A stretch of DNA of 64,000 nucleotides, from NCBI RefSeq assembly GCF_934561205.1, contig NZ_CAKTFU010000006.1, positions 1 through 64,000 on the forward strand, given 5' to 3'. Source of the DNA: an uncultured Gemmiger sp. Lineage in GTDB: Bacteria; Bacillota; Clostridia; Oscillospirales; Ruminococcaceae. Position numbers and translations under genes: made by a program. A model generated the notes under the pieces. That model worked only from the letters and a program-made list of their open reading frames with translations, had not been told where the DNA came from and did not search any database. Below, piece by piece: positions 28,297-38,277 of the stretch (within the stretch, counting starts at the first letter, position 1; every line of letters begins with the position of its first letter).

Positions 28297-28887
28297 TCAG
28301 TGTTTATAGAGGATGTCGTCGATCAGGCCGTATTCCTTGGCCTGCTGCGCAGTCATATAATTGTCGCGCTCGGTGTCGCGCTGGATGGTTTCCAGCGGCT
28401 GGCCGGTGTATTGGCTGAGCAGGGTGTTCATCTTCTCGCGGATGTGGATGATGTGGTTGGCGTGGATCTGGATATCCGTGGCCTGACCGCTGATGCCGTT
28501 GCCGCCGATGAGGGGCTGGTGGATCAGGATCTCGGAGTTGGGCAGTGCAAAGCGCTTGCCCTTGGTGCCGCTGGCCAGCAGGAAGGAGCCCATGGAGGCA
28601 GCCATGCCGACGCAGATGGTGGATACATCGCACTTGATGTAGTTCATCGTGTCATGGATGGCCATGCCGTCAGAGATGGAGCCGCCGGGGCTGTTGATAT
28701 AAAAGTAGATGTCCTTTTCGGGATCCTGGCCTTCCAGATAGAGAAGCTGGGCCACGATCACACTGGCGGAGGCAGAGTTGACATCCTCGCTCAGCACAAT
28801 GATGCGGTCATTGAGCAGACGGGAGAAAATGTCGTAGCTGCGTTCACCGCGGGCAGTCTGTTCGACTACATAAGGTACAAGACTCAT
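28297..28887 (-). CDS. clpP: ClpP serine protease subunit
   Basis: A 196-aa self-compartmentalising protease subunit. The catalytic Ser98 (MAASMGSF) and His123 (ILIHQP) are in standard positions. AGGGAGG precedes the ATG. It is the middle gene of tig-clpP-clpX, a classical order. Confidence 0.98.
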   Translation of the reverse strand: MSLVPYVVEQTARGERSYDIFSRLLNDRIIVLSEDVNSASASVIVAQLLYLEGQDPEKDIYFYINSPGGSISDGMAIHDTMNYIKCDVSTICVGMAASMGSFLLASGTKGKRFALPNSEILIHQPLIGGNGISGQATDIQIHANHIIHIREKMNTLLSQYTGQPLETIQRDTERDNYMTAQQAKEYGLIDDILYKH

Positions 28888-28940
28888 GTGGGTTTCCCTC
28901 CTTAAATATGGGATTGCCTAAGAAACGGGCGGATAAAGCA

Positions 28941-28973
28941 GCCGATACGGCCGCAAAGGCGAACCGTATCGGC
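28941..28973 (-). terminator. hairpin between tig and clpP
   Basis: A perfect ten-base stem GCCGATACGG / CCGTATCGGC with a 13-base loop. It has no clean T-run. It may partly end tig transcripts or stabilise the clpPX message. Confidence 0.5.
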
Positions 28974-29011
28974 CTGATTACTTTATACTTCCGTTGGGGT
29001 TTTGCTTGGGA

Positions 29012-30316
29012 TCAGTCCTTGTTTTCCTCGGACTTGCCGGCAACGATGTTGGCCTTGCTCTTGACGAACTCGATGGCCTTGTTGACAGCCAGATCCTTCT
29101 TGACGGCAGCGGCGTCGACCAGGCTCTTGACCTTGTCGGCTTCCATCTGGTAAGCGTCGGCGATCTGCTTGATCTCGGCCTCGAACTCATCCTCGGTAGC
29201 CTCGATGCTCTCCTTGGCAACGATGGCTTCCATGGCCAGGCGCATCTTGACCTGCTTGTCGGCCTGCTCACGGAACTGCTCCTTGAAGTTCTCCATGGTC
29301 ATGCCCATGTACTGCAGGTACTGCTCCAGCTTGAGACCCTGCTGGGAGATGCGGTAGCCGAAGTCCTGAACCAGCTCTTCGATGCGGGAGTCGATCATGG
29401 CGTCGGGAATGTCAGCCTTCATGCCGGCAACGATCTGGTCGATCAGGTCGTTCTCGACCTTCTGGTCGGCCTGCTTCTCGTGGTTGGCGGCGATGTTCTT
29501 GCGGATGGAATCCTTCAGCTCGTCCAGGGTGTCGTACTCGCTGACGTCCTTGGCGAAGTCGTCATCCAGCTCGGGCAGCTCTTTGTACTGCACCTCGTGC
29601 AGCTTGATCTTGAAGGTGGCGTCCTTGCCGGCCAGCTCCTCGGCCTGGTACTCCTCGGGGAACTTGACGTTGACGTCGAATTCCTCACCGGCCTTGTGAC
29701 CGACGACCTGCTCCTCGAAGCCGGGGATGAAGGAACCGCTGCCCAGCACCAGAGAGTAATGCTCGGCCTTGCCGCCCTCAAAGGCAACGCCGTCGACGAA
29801 GCCCTCGAAGTCGATGTCCACGGTGTCACCGTTCTGGGCCTCGCCCTCACGGGTCAGCAGACGGCCGTTGCGGTCCTGCATACGCTTGATCTCGGCGTCA
29901 ACATCGGCCTCATCCACAGTCTGGACATCTTTGTTGACGGTTAAACCGGCATATTCGCCCAGTTCCACCTCGGGCTTGACGGCGACCTTGACCTTCAGCA
30001 CGGCACCGTCGGCCTCGGACATGGAAACGACCTCGGGGTCGGGACGGCCGACAACCTCGATACCGGCCTCCTTGACGGCGGCCTCGTAGTTCTCGGGGAA
30101 CAGATCGTTCACAGCGTCATACTGGAACAGGTCAGCGCCGTACATTTTCTCGATCATAGCCTTGGGGGCCTTGCCCTTGCGGAAGCCGGGAACGGCGTAC
30201 TTCTTGCTCTCGCGCTTGAAAGCGGCGTTGACGGCGGACTTGAAGGTCTCCGCGTCAATAGAGAACTGCAGTTCTACCATGCTCTTTTCGAGCTTTTCAC
30301 AGGAAATGAGTTTCAT
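29012..30316 (-). CDS. tig: trigger factor
   Basis: A 434-aa ribosome-bound chaperone and prolyl isomerase. The N-terminal ribosome-binding signature is VPGFRKGKAPKAMIEK. The FKBP-like domain has NGDTVDIDFEGFVDG. The C-terminal arms are helical and acidic. GGAGG precedes the ATG. An extended -10 (TGGTATAAT) lies about 60 bases upstream. Confidence 0.96.
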   Translation of the reverse strand: MKLISCEKLEKSMVELQFSIDAETFKSAVNAAFKRESKKYAVPGFRKGKAPKAMIEKMYGADLFQYDAVNDLFPENYEAAVKEAGIEVVGRPDPEVVSMSEADGAVLKVKVAVKPEVELGEYAGLTVNKDVQTVDEADVDAEIKRMQDRNGRLLTREGEAQNGDTVDIDFEGFVDGVAFEGGKAEHYSLVLGSGSFIPGFEEQVVGHKAGEEFDVNVKFPEEYQAEELAGKDATFKIKLHEVQYKELPELDDDFAKDVSEYDTLDELKDSIRKNIAANHEKQADQKVENDLIDQIVAGMKADIPDAMIDSRIEELVQDFGYRISQQGLKLEQYLQYMGMTMENFKEQFREQADKQVKMRLAMEAIVAKESIEATEDEFEAEIKQIADAYQMEADKVKSLVDAAAVKKDLAVNKAIEFVKSKANIVAGKSEENKD

Positions 30317-30444
30317 TTATAAATTCCTCCAAAAATTGATGTACATAAAAATACAAGTTATTATACCATACCTACAAGCGGAATACCAGCCCTGCGGCGA
30401 AAAAAATCCCGATTTTTCAGCGATTTTTACGCAAAAAAGGGCTT

Positions 30445-31128
30445 TTATCCGATTTTGCAGGGGCAAAAGCCCAATCCGTCGGCGGAAATCAGACGGTAAG
30501 CGATGCCGTCAACCGTACCCTGACGGGCGTAGTGGATGGATTTTCCGTGCAGATGGCCGTAGTAGCACTCGGTCACGCCGAACTCGTGCAGCACGGCGAC
30601 CAGCTCCTCGGCGCAGGCACCGGGAAAGACCGGCGGGTAATGCAAAAAGGCAATTTTGCGCGGGGTCTCCCCTGCCGCCTGCAGCGACATGCGCAGCCGC
30701 CCTGCCTCGCGCGCCATCAGCTTCTCGCCTTGGGCGGCGGCATCGTCAAACGGCCAGCCGCGGGTGCCGCACAGGGCGGTATCCCCCACAAGGCAGGCGT
30801 TATTGTGCAGAATGTGCAGCGAGTCAAAGCCGTTGGCTGCCAAAAAGGTTTCCATCTTGCGGGTGGTCGTCCACCAATAATCATGGTTGCCCTTTATGAG
30901 CCATTTTTGCCCCGGCAGCGACTGGATATACGCAAAGTCCGCGCGGGTATCGTTGAGATTCATCGCCCAGCTGGTGTCCCCCGCCAGAAGTACGGTGTCC
31001 TCGGGCGAAATCAGGCGGCGCCAGTTAGCCTCCAGCTTGGGCAGGTAGCCTTCCCAACCGGGGAACACGTCCATGGGCTTGTCGGTGCCTAAGGAGAGGT
31101 GCAGATCTCCGATTGCAAAAATGGCCAT
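30445..31128 (-). CDS. metallophosphoesterase
   Basis: A 227-aa calcineurin-like phosphoesterase (COG1768 type). The metal motifs are in order: GDLHLS (7-12), GDTSWAMN, GNHDYWW, LHYPP and GHLHG. It is soluble, with no signal peptide. AAAGGA precedes the ATG. It follows thrC by 27 bases. Its substrate is unknown. Confidence 0.88.
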   Translation of the reverse strand: MAIFAIGDLHLSLGTDKPMDVFPGWEGYLPKLEANWRRLISPEDTVLLAGDTSWAMNLNDTRADFAYIQSLPGQKWLIKGNHDYWWTTTRKMETFLAANGFDSLHILHNNACLVGDTALCGTRGWPFDDAAAQGEKLMAREAGRLRMSLQAAGETPRKIAFLHYPPVFPGACAEELVAVLHEFGVTECYYGHLHGKSIHYARQGTVDGIAYRLISADGLGFCPCKIG

Positions 31129-31155
31129 AAATCGTCCTTTCTTGAGTGAAGCAGG

Positions 31156-32604
31156 TCAGCGCAGCGCGGCGGCGCTGATGTCGGCGGGGTCGATGGAGTC
31201 GGTAAAGCGCACGGGCAGCGTGTCCAGCACGCGCAGGCTTTCGGGCGCGGGGGCGTCGGTGGCGGCAGTCAGGGCTGCCATGGCGGCAAAGTCGCTTGCG
31301 GGGGCTTCCTCGCCCAGGGCAGTTAGCACATCGCGCGGGAACTTGAAGGGGCTGGCGGTGGACAGAACAGCCATCGGGGTTTCGGTGCCAAGGTCTTTGG
31401 CAACGCGGAACGCCACGGCGGTGTGGGTGTCGCAGAGGTAGTTGTCCTCGGCAAAGCGGGCTTTGATCTCGGTAAAGCCGGCGGCGTCGTCGGCACAGCC
31501 TGCGGCAAAGCTCTCCTGAATTTTAGCAAGCGTGTCGGCATCGACGGTGTAAACGCCGGTTTCGGCCAGCTGCTGCATCCAGGCGGCGACCTTCTCGGAG
31601 CTGCCGCTGACGTGGTAGAGCAGGCGCTCCAGATTGGAGGAGATCAGAATGTCCATCGAGGGGGAGGTCGTCTTGTAGAAGGTGCGGCGGGCATCGTAGG
31701 TGCCGGTGCGCAAAAAGTCGGTAAGTACGTTGTTTTTGTTGGACGCGCAAACCAGGCGGCCGACGGGCAGACCCATCTGCTTGGCATAGTAGCCGGCAAG
31801 AATATCACCAAAATTACCCGTAGGCACGCAGAAATCCACAGGGCTGCCCCAAGCGGCGGCGCCCTGCTCGACCAGACGGAAGTAGGCGTAGAAGTAGTAG
31901 ACGATCTGCGGCACCAGACGACCCCAGTTGATGGAGTTGGCGCTGGACAGACGGATGCCGCGCTTTTCCAGCTCCTCGGCAACGGAGGCATCGGCAAAGA
32001 CGCGCTTGACGCCGGTCTGGGCATCGTCAAAGTTGCCGTTTACAGCATAGACCTGCACATTTTTGCCGGTCTGGGTCGCCATCTGCAGGCGCTGGATCTC
32101 GCTGGTGCCGTCGTTGGGGTAAAAGACCTCGATCTCAATGCCGTCCAGATCGGCGTAGCCCGCCAGCGCGGCCTTGCCGGTATCGCCGGAGGTGGCAACC
32201 AGAATGCGGGTGGTTTCGGTGCGGTGCAGCATCTTTTTGGCCTCGACCAGCAGCTTGGGCATCAGCTGCAAAGCGTAGTCCTTAAAGGCGCAGGTCGGGC
32301 CGTGCCACAGCTCAACGGCGTACAATCCGTCGTGCACCTTGACGGTCTGCCCTGCCTTGCCGCCGAAGGCCGCACCGTAGGTGGCGGCGGTGGCATCGTG
32401 CAGGAAGTCAGGCGAATAGTCGGTCAGAAAACCGGCCAGCACCTTTTCTGCCAGTTCGGGGTAGGAAAGATCCTTCCAGCCGGAAAGATCGGCCTTGGGG
32501 AAGGTCTGCGGCACAAACAGCCCGCTTTTGGGGGCCAGACCACGGACGATCGCCTCGGCGGCACAAACGCGGAGCGAAGAATCTCTGGTACTTACATACT
32601 GCAT
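31156..32604 (-). CDS. thrC: threonine synthase
   Basis: A 482-aa PLP enzyme converting O-phosphohomoserine to threonine. It has the substrate region ELWHGPTCAFKDYALQLMP with the PLP-binding Lys, the ATSGDTGKAAL loop and the phosphate-binding VPTGNFGDILAGYYA. Length fits the longer class. The ATG at 32604 follows AAGGGTG. A promoter lies at 32638-32665. Confidence 0.96.
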   Translation of the reverse strand: MQYVSTRDSSLRVCAAEAIVRGLAPKSGLFVPQTFPKADLSGWKDLSYPELAEKVLAGFLTDYSPDFLHDATAATYGAAFGGKAGQTVKVHDGLYAVELWHGPTCAFKDYALQLMPKLLVEAKKMLHRTETTRILVATSGDTGKAALAGYADLDGIEIEVFYPNDGTSEIQRLQMATQTGKNVQVYAVNGNFDDAQTGVKRVFADASVAEELEKRGIRLSSANSINWGRLVPQIVYYFYAYFRLVEQGAAAWGSPVDFCVPTGNFGDILAGYYAKQMGLPVGRLVCASNKNNVLTDFLRTGTYDARRTFYKTTSPSMDILISSNLERLLYHVSGSSEKVAAWMQQLAETGVYTVDADTLAKIQESFAAGCADDAAGFTEIKARFAEDNYLCDTHTAVAFRVAKDLGTETPMAVLSTASPFKFPRDVLTALGEEAPASDFAAMAALTAATDAPAPESLRVLDTLPVRFTDSIDPADISAAALR

Positions 32605-32637
32605 AACGTACACCCTTTCATACTCAAAAAATACACC

Positions 32638-32665
32638 TTTATATACAATGCCGTGGCACTGTCAA
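32638..32665 (-). promoter_or_regulatory. thrC promoter
   Basis: TTGACA (32660-32665) and TATAAA (32638-32643) on the minus strand, spacer 16, about 35 bases before thrC. Confidence 0.75.
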
Positions 32666-32709
32666 CAATAGAAATTTCTGCGGGCGGTCGCGGCCGCCCT
32701 GCTTTTGTA

Positions 32710-33066
32710 TTAACAGGTAAACGCATTCTCGATGCAATGCACCCGCCAGCCGCCCGCTGCGGGGGTGACCTCCACCACGTCAAAGCGGATGCAGGCATCG
32801 GCATAGGGGCTGGCTTGCAGGTACTGGGCAGCGGCGGCAAGGAGCCGCTGCTGTTTTTGGGCGGTCACCGCTTCGGCGGGGGCTGCCAGCATACGCCCCG
32901 CGCGGGTCTTGACCTCGGCAAAAACAAGGGTGTTGTCCTTATATAAAACCAGGTCCAGCTCCCCCAGGCGGGTGCGGTAGTTGTGGTTCAGCAGCAGATA
33001 GCCGCGTTGGCGGTAGTATTTGGCGGCGATGGCCTCCCCCTTGCTGCCAAGGCTTTTATCAGTCAT
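32710..33066 (-). CDS. yraN: YraN family putative endonuclease (UPF0102)
   Basis: A 118-aa protein with a restriction-endonuclease-like fold. It opens with [18 protein letters not shown] and keeps the core [21 protein letters not shown]. The E...D...EVK pattern matches nuclease residues of the fold, though family activity is poorly defined. It overlaps rnhB by eight bases, a linkage conserved in many bacteria. Confidence 0.92.
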   Translation of the reverse strand: MTDKSLGSKGEAIAAKYYRQRGYLLLNHNYRTRLGELDLVLYKDNTLVFAEVKTRAGRMLAAPAEAVTAQKQQRLLAAAAQYLQASPYADACIRFDVVEVTPAAGGWRVHCIENAFTC

Positions 33067-33706
33067 GCCAGTAGCCCTGCTTTTTCAAAAAGCTGCGGCG
33101 GTAAAAGGGCTGAATACCGTATTGGGCGATCAGCTCATAGTGCAGCTTGGTGGGGTAGCCCTTGTGCTTGGCAAGCTGGTACTGGGGGTACTGCCTGTCC
33201 AGTTCCAGCATATAGCGGTCACGGCTGACCTTTGCCAGAATGGAGGCGGCGGCAATGCTGGCGCTGGTAGCGTCCCCCTTGACAACGGCCTCGGCCGGAA
33301 CGCAAAGCTCCGGCGGGCAGCGGTTGCCGTCAATCAGCGCATAGTCGGGCGCGGGGGTAAGCCCTGCCACCGCCTGCGCCATGCCGTCCATCGTCGCCCA
33401 CAGGATGTTGCGCTCGTCGATCTCCTGCGGGGTGATAAACACGATTTTATAGGCCAAAGCGCGGGCGGTGATCTGCTCAAACAGGGCTTCGCGGCGCTTT
33501 TCGGTCAGCTTTTTGGAATCATTGACCCCCTCGATGGGGTCGTCGGGGTTCAAAATGACGGCGGCACAGCAGACCGGCCCGCACAAAGGGCCGCGTCCGG
33601 CTTCGTCCACGCCGCAGACAATGCCGTGGTCGGTGCGTTTGGCATCGTCAAAGGCGAACAGCAGCTCGTTATTGCTCGTCGTCGTCGAAGAATTCTTCCT
33701 CGGCAT
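33059..33706 (-). CDS. rnhB: ribonuclease HII
   Basis: A 215-aa nuclease removing RNA from RNA-DNA hybrids. The metal site begins with [16 protein letters not shown], and DGNRCP and [13 protein letters not shown] follow. The start at 33706 has GAGGAGG upstream but overlaps rbgA by 38 bases. The first 20 residues are low-complexity. Confidence 0.95.
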   Translation of the reverse strand: MPRKNSSTTTSNNELLFAFDDAKRTDHGIVCGVDEAGRGPLCGPVCCAAVILNPDDPIEGVNDSKKLTEKRREALFEQITARALAYKIVFITPQEIDERNILWATMDGMAQAVAGLTPAPDYALIDGNRCPPELCVPAEAVVKGDATSASIAAASILAKVSRDRYMLELDRQYPQYQLAKHKGYPTKLHYELIAQYGIQPFYRRSFLKKQGYWHD

Positions 33707-34607
33707 CGTCCTCTACCTCCTCAACAGCGCGGCGGGGCGGGCGTTCCAGCGAAAGGCGGCCCCATTTGCTGGCGCGGAACTCCCCCACCAGCATCTTGGC
33801 GGCGCGCTCGGTGTCCACCTCGCCGCCGGAAACCAGCATCCCGCGCTTGGCACCGATGGCCTGCAACAGGTCGTAGGGCGGCAGCGCCAGCGCGGCTTCG
33901 TCCAGCTTGTAGCGCGCCAGCAGCTGATCGGGGTAAATGCCCCGCACGCTGGAAAGCAAGCCACAGGCCAGCTCCTCGATATCCAGAATGTCATCGCGGA
34001 TGGAGCCGATGAACGCCAGGTTGGACGCCGTTTCCAGCGAGTCGAATTTTTTCCACAGCACGCCGGGCATGTCCATCAAATCGAAATTGTCCACGGTGAT
34101 CCACTGCTTGCCGCGGGTGACGCCGGGCTTGTTGGCGGCCTTGGCGCGGGTGGTGCCCGCGAAGGAGTTAATAAAGGTGGACTTGCCCACGTTGGGGATG
34201 CCCACGACCATGACGCGCACCGAGGCACCCACCATGCCGCGGTTGCGGCGGCGCTCCATCAGGGCGGAAAGCTCCCTGATGATGGGGCCTTTGACGGCGG
34301 CGGCGCGCCCCTTTTGCTTGGAGTCCATGGCGATGCAGCCTGCCCCTGCGCTTTGGAAGTACGCCAGCCACTGTTTGGTGATGTCCGGGTCGGCCAAATC
34401 GGCCTTGTTCAGCACATACAGGTGGGGCTTACCGGCGGTGATGCGCTCAATTTCCGGGTTCAGGCTGGAAAGCGGGATGCGGGCGTCGAGGATCTGCAAA
34501 ACGCAGTCTACGTTGCGGATCTCCTTTTCCATCAGACGCAGGGTCTTGGTCATGTGGCCGGGAAACCACTGGATCTGCCGGGAGTTGATGATGTCGTTCT
34601 GGCTCAT
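33669..34607 (-). CDS. rbgA: ribosome biogenesis GTPase RbgA/YlqF
   Basis: A 312-aa circularly permuted GTPase needed for late 50S assembly. G motifs come in the order NKADLAD (G4), [12 protein letters not shown] (G1), and DMPGVLW (G3). The N-terminal [13 protein letters not shown] is the family signature. The acidic C-terminal tail is low-complexity. AAGGAG precedes the ATG. It lies between lepB and rnhB, as in Bacillus. Confidence 0.96.
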   Translation of the reverse strand: MSQNDIINSRQIQWFPGHMTKTLRLMEKEIRNVDCVLQILDARIPLSSLNPEIERITAGKPHLYVLNKADLADPDITKQWLAYFQSAGAGCIAMDSKQKGRAAAVKGPIIRELSALMERRRNRGMVGASVRVMVVGIPNVGKSTFINSFAGTTRAKAANKPGVTRGKQWITVDNFDLMDMPGVLWKKFDSLETASNLAFIGSIRDDILDIEELACGLLSSVRGIYPDQLLARYKLDEAALALPPYDLLQAIGAKRGMLVSGGEVDTERAAKMLVGEFRASKWGRLSLERPPRRAVEEVEDDAEEEFFDDDEQ

Positions 34608-34621
34608 GGGGTAGGCTCCTT

Positions 34622-35161
34622 TTATCGGGTAAACAGGGTGAACGGTGCCAAACGCAGCACCGCCACGCCCAAAATGTCGCGGGTGTCCACGCAGCCGATC
34701 AGGCTGCTGCGGCTGTCGCCGGAATGGTTGCGGTTGTCCCCCATCAGGAACAGGCCGTTTTCCGGCACGGTCAGGGGGAACACGGTGCCCTCCTCCACAT
34801 AGGTGGGCTCGGCGGTATAAGGCTCGTCCAGAGCCTCGCCGTTGCGGTAGACGATGCCCGCGGTAAAGTCAATGTCGATGGTGTCCCCCGCCTTGCCGAT
34901 GACCCGCTTGATGAGGGGCTTGCCGTAGTCGATGCGGCTGTCGGTGACAACGATGTCGCCGTAATCGGGGGTGAGCAGACGCGTGATGAGCAGCCGCTGC
35001 CCGTGCAAAAGGCCGGGATTCATCGAGCTGCCGTCTACCTGCACCAGACGTGCACAGAAGGTGGAGAGCAGTGCTACGGTGACAACGGCCAGAACCACAG
35101 CGTCCAGCCACTCTAAAATATCCTTATTGTGCCGATAGCGGGTCTTGAAATCTGTGTTCAA
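34622..35161 (-). CDS. lepB: signal peptidase I
   Basis: A 179-aa membrane serine protease that removes Sec signal peptides. One N-terminal helix (about 18-38) precedes the catalytic Ser in VDGSSMNPGL and the Lys in LIKRVIGKAGD; GDNRNHSGDSR is box E. The start is TTG at 35161, eight bases after AGGAGGTG; no ATG fits. It follows the rplS terminator. Confidence 0.94.
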   Translation of the reverse strand: MNTDFKTRYRHNKDILEWLDAVVLAVVTVALLSTFCARLVQVDGSSMNPGLLHGQRLLITRLLTPDYGDIVVTDSRIDYGKPLIKRVIGKAGDTIDIDFTAGIVYRNGEALDEPYTAEPTYVEEGTVFPLTVPENGLFLMGDNRNHSGDSRSSLIGCVDTRDILGVAVLRLAPFTLFTR

Positions 35162-35186
35162 GCGGCGGACACCTCCTGAAAATTAC

Positions 35187-35223
35187 AAAAAAGGGGAGAA
35201 CGCCAACCGTCCTCCCCTTTTTT
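35187..35223 (-). terminator. terminator of rplS
   Basis: Stem of A/G-rich arm AAAAAAGGGGAG with CTCCCCTTTTTT; on the minus strand a T-run follows. It separates rplS from lepB. Confidence 0.83.
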
Positions 35224-35234
35224 GGATAGTATGC

Positions 35235-35576
35235 TCAGATGCGTGCCTTGACCTTGGCAGCCTTGCCGGTGCGCTCGCGCAGGTAGAACAGCTTCGCACG
35301 ACGGACCTTGCCGCGGCGGATCACTTCAACCTTCTCGACAAACGGGCTGTTGACGGGGAAAACGCGCTCAACACCAACGCCGTAGGAAGTGCGGCGAACG
35401 GTGAAAGTCTCGGCGATGCCGCCGTGCTTCTTGGCGATAACAGTGCCCTCAAAAGCCTGAACACGCTCTTTGTCGCCTTCCTTGATGCGGACGGAGACGC
35501 GAACGGTGTCGCCGACTTCGAACTGGGGCTTGTTCTCTTTGATCATACCCTCGGTAAAATGCTTCATTGCGTCCAT
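35235..35576 (-). CDS. rplS: 50S ribosomal protein L19
   Basis: A 113-aa ribosomal protein at the 30S-50S interface. Family motifs include [34 protein letters not shown] and the C-terminal [27 protein letters not shown] precedes the ATG. It has its own promoter, leader and terminator. Confidence 0.98.
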   Translation of the reverse strand: MDAMKHFTEGMIKENKPQFEVGDTVRVSVRIKEGDKERVQAFEGTVIAKKHGGIAETFTVRRTSYGVGVERVFPVNSPFVEKVEVIRRGKVRRAKLFYLRERTGKAAKVKARI

Positions 35577-35579
35577 AAT

Positions 35580-35690
35580 TATGAATCCTCCATTTTATTG
35601 CGACGTTCATACACGAAAGCTCGTCAGAGGACCGCCTGTATAATGATGTGTCATTATCCCGCCGATGGCTCGGCGGCACTAACGCTTTAG
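35580..35690 (-). ncRNA. rplS 5' leader, possible L19-type leader RNA
   Basis: About 110 transcribed bases lie between the -10 box and rplS. They hold a GC hairpin (GCCGCCGA / TCGGCGG) and a second A/T hairpin (ATAATGA / TCATTAT). Firmicute rplS genes often have an autoregulatory leader; I cannot match this one to the family without a covariance search. Confidence 0.42.
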
Positions 35691-35691
35691 T

Positions 35692-35720
35692 ATTATACCA
35701 CTGTCAATAGGGTTTGGCAA
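35692..35720 (-). promoter_or_regulatory. rplS promoter
   Basis: TTGCCA (35715-35720) and TATAAT (35692-35697) on the minus strand with spacer 17. TGG before the -10 also makes it an extended -10. Confidence 0.8.
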
Positions 35721-35786
35721 GTGGTTTTTCACAAAAAGGTGCGAAAAATTTCGGCAAAGTGGCAAATTTTTGCAAACAGAGCCGCG

Positions 35787-36437
35787 TTAGGCAAAATCGG
35801 CACCGGATTTTGTGTACAGGTGGGTGCGCAGCACACGGCACTGCCAGGCGGGCGCGCCGCCGTTTTCGTGCAGAAAGTCCATCAGCAGCGCGGGGTTCAG
35901 GTTCAGCGCTTCGCCGGAGCCGCAGGGCAGCTTGACGGTAAAGCGCAGCTCCTCCCCTGCCGATTCATAGTCGATGCGGGGCAGATGCTCCTTGAGGTCC
36001 AGCGTTTTGTGGCCGCGCTTGGTCTTTTTGGTGACCTCGGCGTGTTCGGCGGCGTTGTAAAAAGCGATGGCGTCGGCGGCATCGGCGGGCATTGTGACGT
36101 CGTAGGCGGCGGTTTCGATCTCGCCGACCTTTTCGACAGCCGGGGCCACCTTGGTGATAACGATGCCGCGCGGCATCAGCGGCTGCAGGGCGGCGATCCA
36201 GGCGGCGGCGTCGATGGACTCGGCCTCGGTCTTGACCTCACAGCTTTCGCACAGGCTCTCCTGCCCTAAGGACAGCGGGCAGGAAAAGGAAAGGTAGATG
36301 TGCGGGTTGAAGCCCATCGTGTACCACACAGGCAGACCGCTGCGCTTGAGCACACGGTGGAACACCCGCTGCAGATCCAGCAGCGAGATGTAGGCGGATT
36401 CGCCGCACTTTTCAAAGAAGATCCTGATGGTAGTCAA
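35787..36437 (-). CDS. TIGR03936 family radical SAM-associated protein (DUF2344)
   Basis: A 216-aa cytoplasmic protein with no Cys cluster. It begins IRIFFEKCGESAYISLLDLQRVF and has YTMGFNPHIYLSFSCPLSLGQESLCE, typical of DUF2344. It overlaps the end of the preceding B12-binding radical SAM gene by 26 bases. In many Firmicutes this pair is adjacent or fused. Function is unknown, probably a partner of the radical SAM enzyme. Confidence 0.88.
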   Translation of the reverse strand: MTTIRIFFEKCGESAYISLLDLQRVFHRVLKRSGLPVWYTMGFNPHIYLSFSCPLSLGQESLCESCEVKTEAESIDAAAWIAALQPLMPRGIVITKVAPAVEKVGEIETAAYDVTMPADAADAIAFYNAAEHAEVTKKTKRGHKTLDLKEHLPRIDYESAGEELRFTVKLPCGSGEALNLNPALLMDFLHENGGAPAWQCRVLRTHLYTKSGADFA

Positions 36438-38277
36438 AGCACGGTCCTCCGATCAATTTATTCGCGCCGCAGGCGCTGCACTGGCGGTTGCAGGGCGGGG
36501 TGGTCTGCGCCTGCAGGGCTTTTTGGTATTCGCGCACAAGGTGGGCGTGGCTGACGCCGACGTCCAGATGCGCCCACGGGGTGACTTCGTCCAGCGCGAT
36601 GGTGCGGTAGTTGTAGAAATCCGGGTCGATGCCGCAGGCGGCAAAGGCGTCCATCCAGCGGTCGTAGTTAAAGTATTCCTCCCAAGTGTCAAAGAAGGCG
36701 CCGTTTTCAAACGCGGTTTCAATGACCTTGCCCAGACGGCGGTCGCCCTTGGCAAAAACGCCCTCCAGCACCGAGGTGGCGCTGTCGTGATAGTTGACCT
36801 TGATCTTGCGGGAATGTACGCAGCTAAGCAGATATTTCTGCTTTTCCTGCAAGGATTCCCGCCGATCCTGCGCGCAGAACTGGAACGGGGTGTCGGGCTT
36901 GGGTACAAAGCACGCCACGCTGATGGTGACCTGCACGCCCTTGCCCTTCGGGCGGTCGGGAATCTGGTAGAACAGATCGACCACCTGCTGGGCGGTGTCG
37001 GCAATGCCCTTGATGTCCTCCATCGTTTCGGTGGGCAGACCCATCATGAAATACAGCTTGACCGAGGTGTACCCTTCCGAAAAAGCAATGCGGCAGCCGC
37101 GCTCGATCTGCTCCCAGGTGACGTTTTTGTTGATGACGTCGCGCAGGCGCTGGGTGCCGGCTTCGGCGGCAAAGGTCAGACCGCTTTTGCGTACCTTGGT
37201 GGTTTTTTCGACCAGAGACTGCGAGAAGTTGTCCACGCGCAAACTCGGCAGCGACAGGCTGACGTGGTCGTCCTCCGCCCAGGAGTTGAGGTTGTCCAGA
37301 ATATCCTCCAGCCGGGAATGGTCGGAGGTGGAAAGGCTGGACAGGCTCAGCTCGTCATAGCCGGTGTTGCGGCACAGCTCGCGCGCGCAGTCGCTGATGA
37401 GTTCGGGGCTGCGCTCACGGAACGGGCGGTACAGCTGCCCCGCCTGGCAGAAACGGCAGCCGCGCACGCAGCCGCGCAGAACCTCCACGCAGGCGCGGTC
37501 CTGCACAGCGCCCACCAAAGGCACCACAAAGTTTGTGGGCGGGGCGAAATCGTCCATATTCTGCACGATGGCCTTGGTCACGGTGGCGGGTACGCCGGGG
37601 CGGTTGGGGGTGACGGACTCGATGCGGCCATCCTCTTTGTACGTTACATCGTAAAAAGACGGCACATACACGCCGGGCAGCTTGGCAAGCTCCAACAAAA
37701 GCTGCTCCTTGCTCCAGTGCTGCTTTTTGCCGGTTTCCACGGTGGCGCAGATGTCCTGCAGCATCTGTTCGCCCTCGCCCAGCTGCATCACGTCAAAGAA
37801 ATCCGCCATCGGCTCGGCGTTGCAGACACACGGCCCGCCGGAGATGATCAGCGGCCAGCGCTCGTCACGGTCAGCGGCGCGCAGCGGGATGCCCGCCAGA
37901 CGCAGCATGGCGAGGATGTTGGTGTAGCAAAGCTCGTATTCCAGGGAGAAGCCGACGATGTCAAACTCGGTCAGCGGGTCCTTGCTTTCCAGGCAGTACA
38001 GGGGCAGCCCCAGGCGCTCCATCTGCTCTTTCATATCCGTCCAGGGCATGAACGCGCGCTCGCACCACCAGTTTTCGTGGCGGTTGAGCAGCTCATACAG
38101 GATTTTTTCGCCCAGAAAGGACATGCCGATCTCGTAGGTGTCCGGAAAGCAGAACGCCATACGGACATCGACCTTGGACTTATCTTTATAGGTACAGCCC
38201 GGTTCACCGCCGGTGTAGCGGCCGGGTTTTTGCACAAGGCTTAACGCCTCTTTGAATTTGGGGGAAAATTCCGCCAT
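36412..38277 (-). CDS. TIGR03960 family B12-binding-domain radical SAM protein
   Basis: A 621-aa radical SAM enzyme. An N-terminal cobalamin-binding-like region (KVDVRMAFCFPDTYEIGMS onward) precedes the 4Fe-4S site CVRGCRFCQAGQLYRP. A C-terminal Cys-containing tail holds CNRQCSACG. AGGAAGG precedes the ATG at 38277. It overlaps the spoIVFB-like gene by 37 bases and the DUF2344 partner by 26, so translation is coupled. The reaction is not established. Confidence 0.9.
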   Translation of the reverse strand: MAEFSPKFKEALSLVQKPGRYTGGEPGCTYKDKSKVDVRMAFCFPDTYEIGMSFLGEKILYELLNRHENWWCERAFMPWTDMKEQMERLGLPLYCLESKDPLTEFDIVGFSLEYELCYTNILAMLRLAGIPLRAADRDERWPLIISGGPCVCNAEPMADFFDVMQLGEGEQMLQDICATVETGKKQHWSKEQLLLELAKLPGVYVPSFYDVTYKEDGRIESVTPNRPGVPATVTKAIVQNMDDFAPPTNFVVPLVGAVQDRACVEVLRGCVRGCRFCQAGQLYRPFRERSPELISDCARELCRNTGYDELSLSSLSTSDHSRLEDILDNLNSWAEDDHVSLSLPSLRVDNFSQSLVEKTTKVRKSGLTFAAEAGTQRLRDVINKNVTWEQIERGCRIAFSEGYTSVKLYFMMGLPTETMEDIKGIADTAQQVVDLFYQIPDRPKGKGVQVTISVACFVPKPDTPFQFCAQDRRESLQEKQKYLLSCVHSRKIKVNYHDSATSVLEGVFAKGDRRLGKVIETAFENGAFFDTWEEYFNYDRWMDAFAACGIDPDFYNYRTIALDEVTPWAHLDVGVSHAHLVREYQKALQAQTTPPCNRQCSACGANKLIGGPCFDYHQDLL

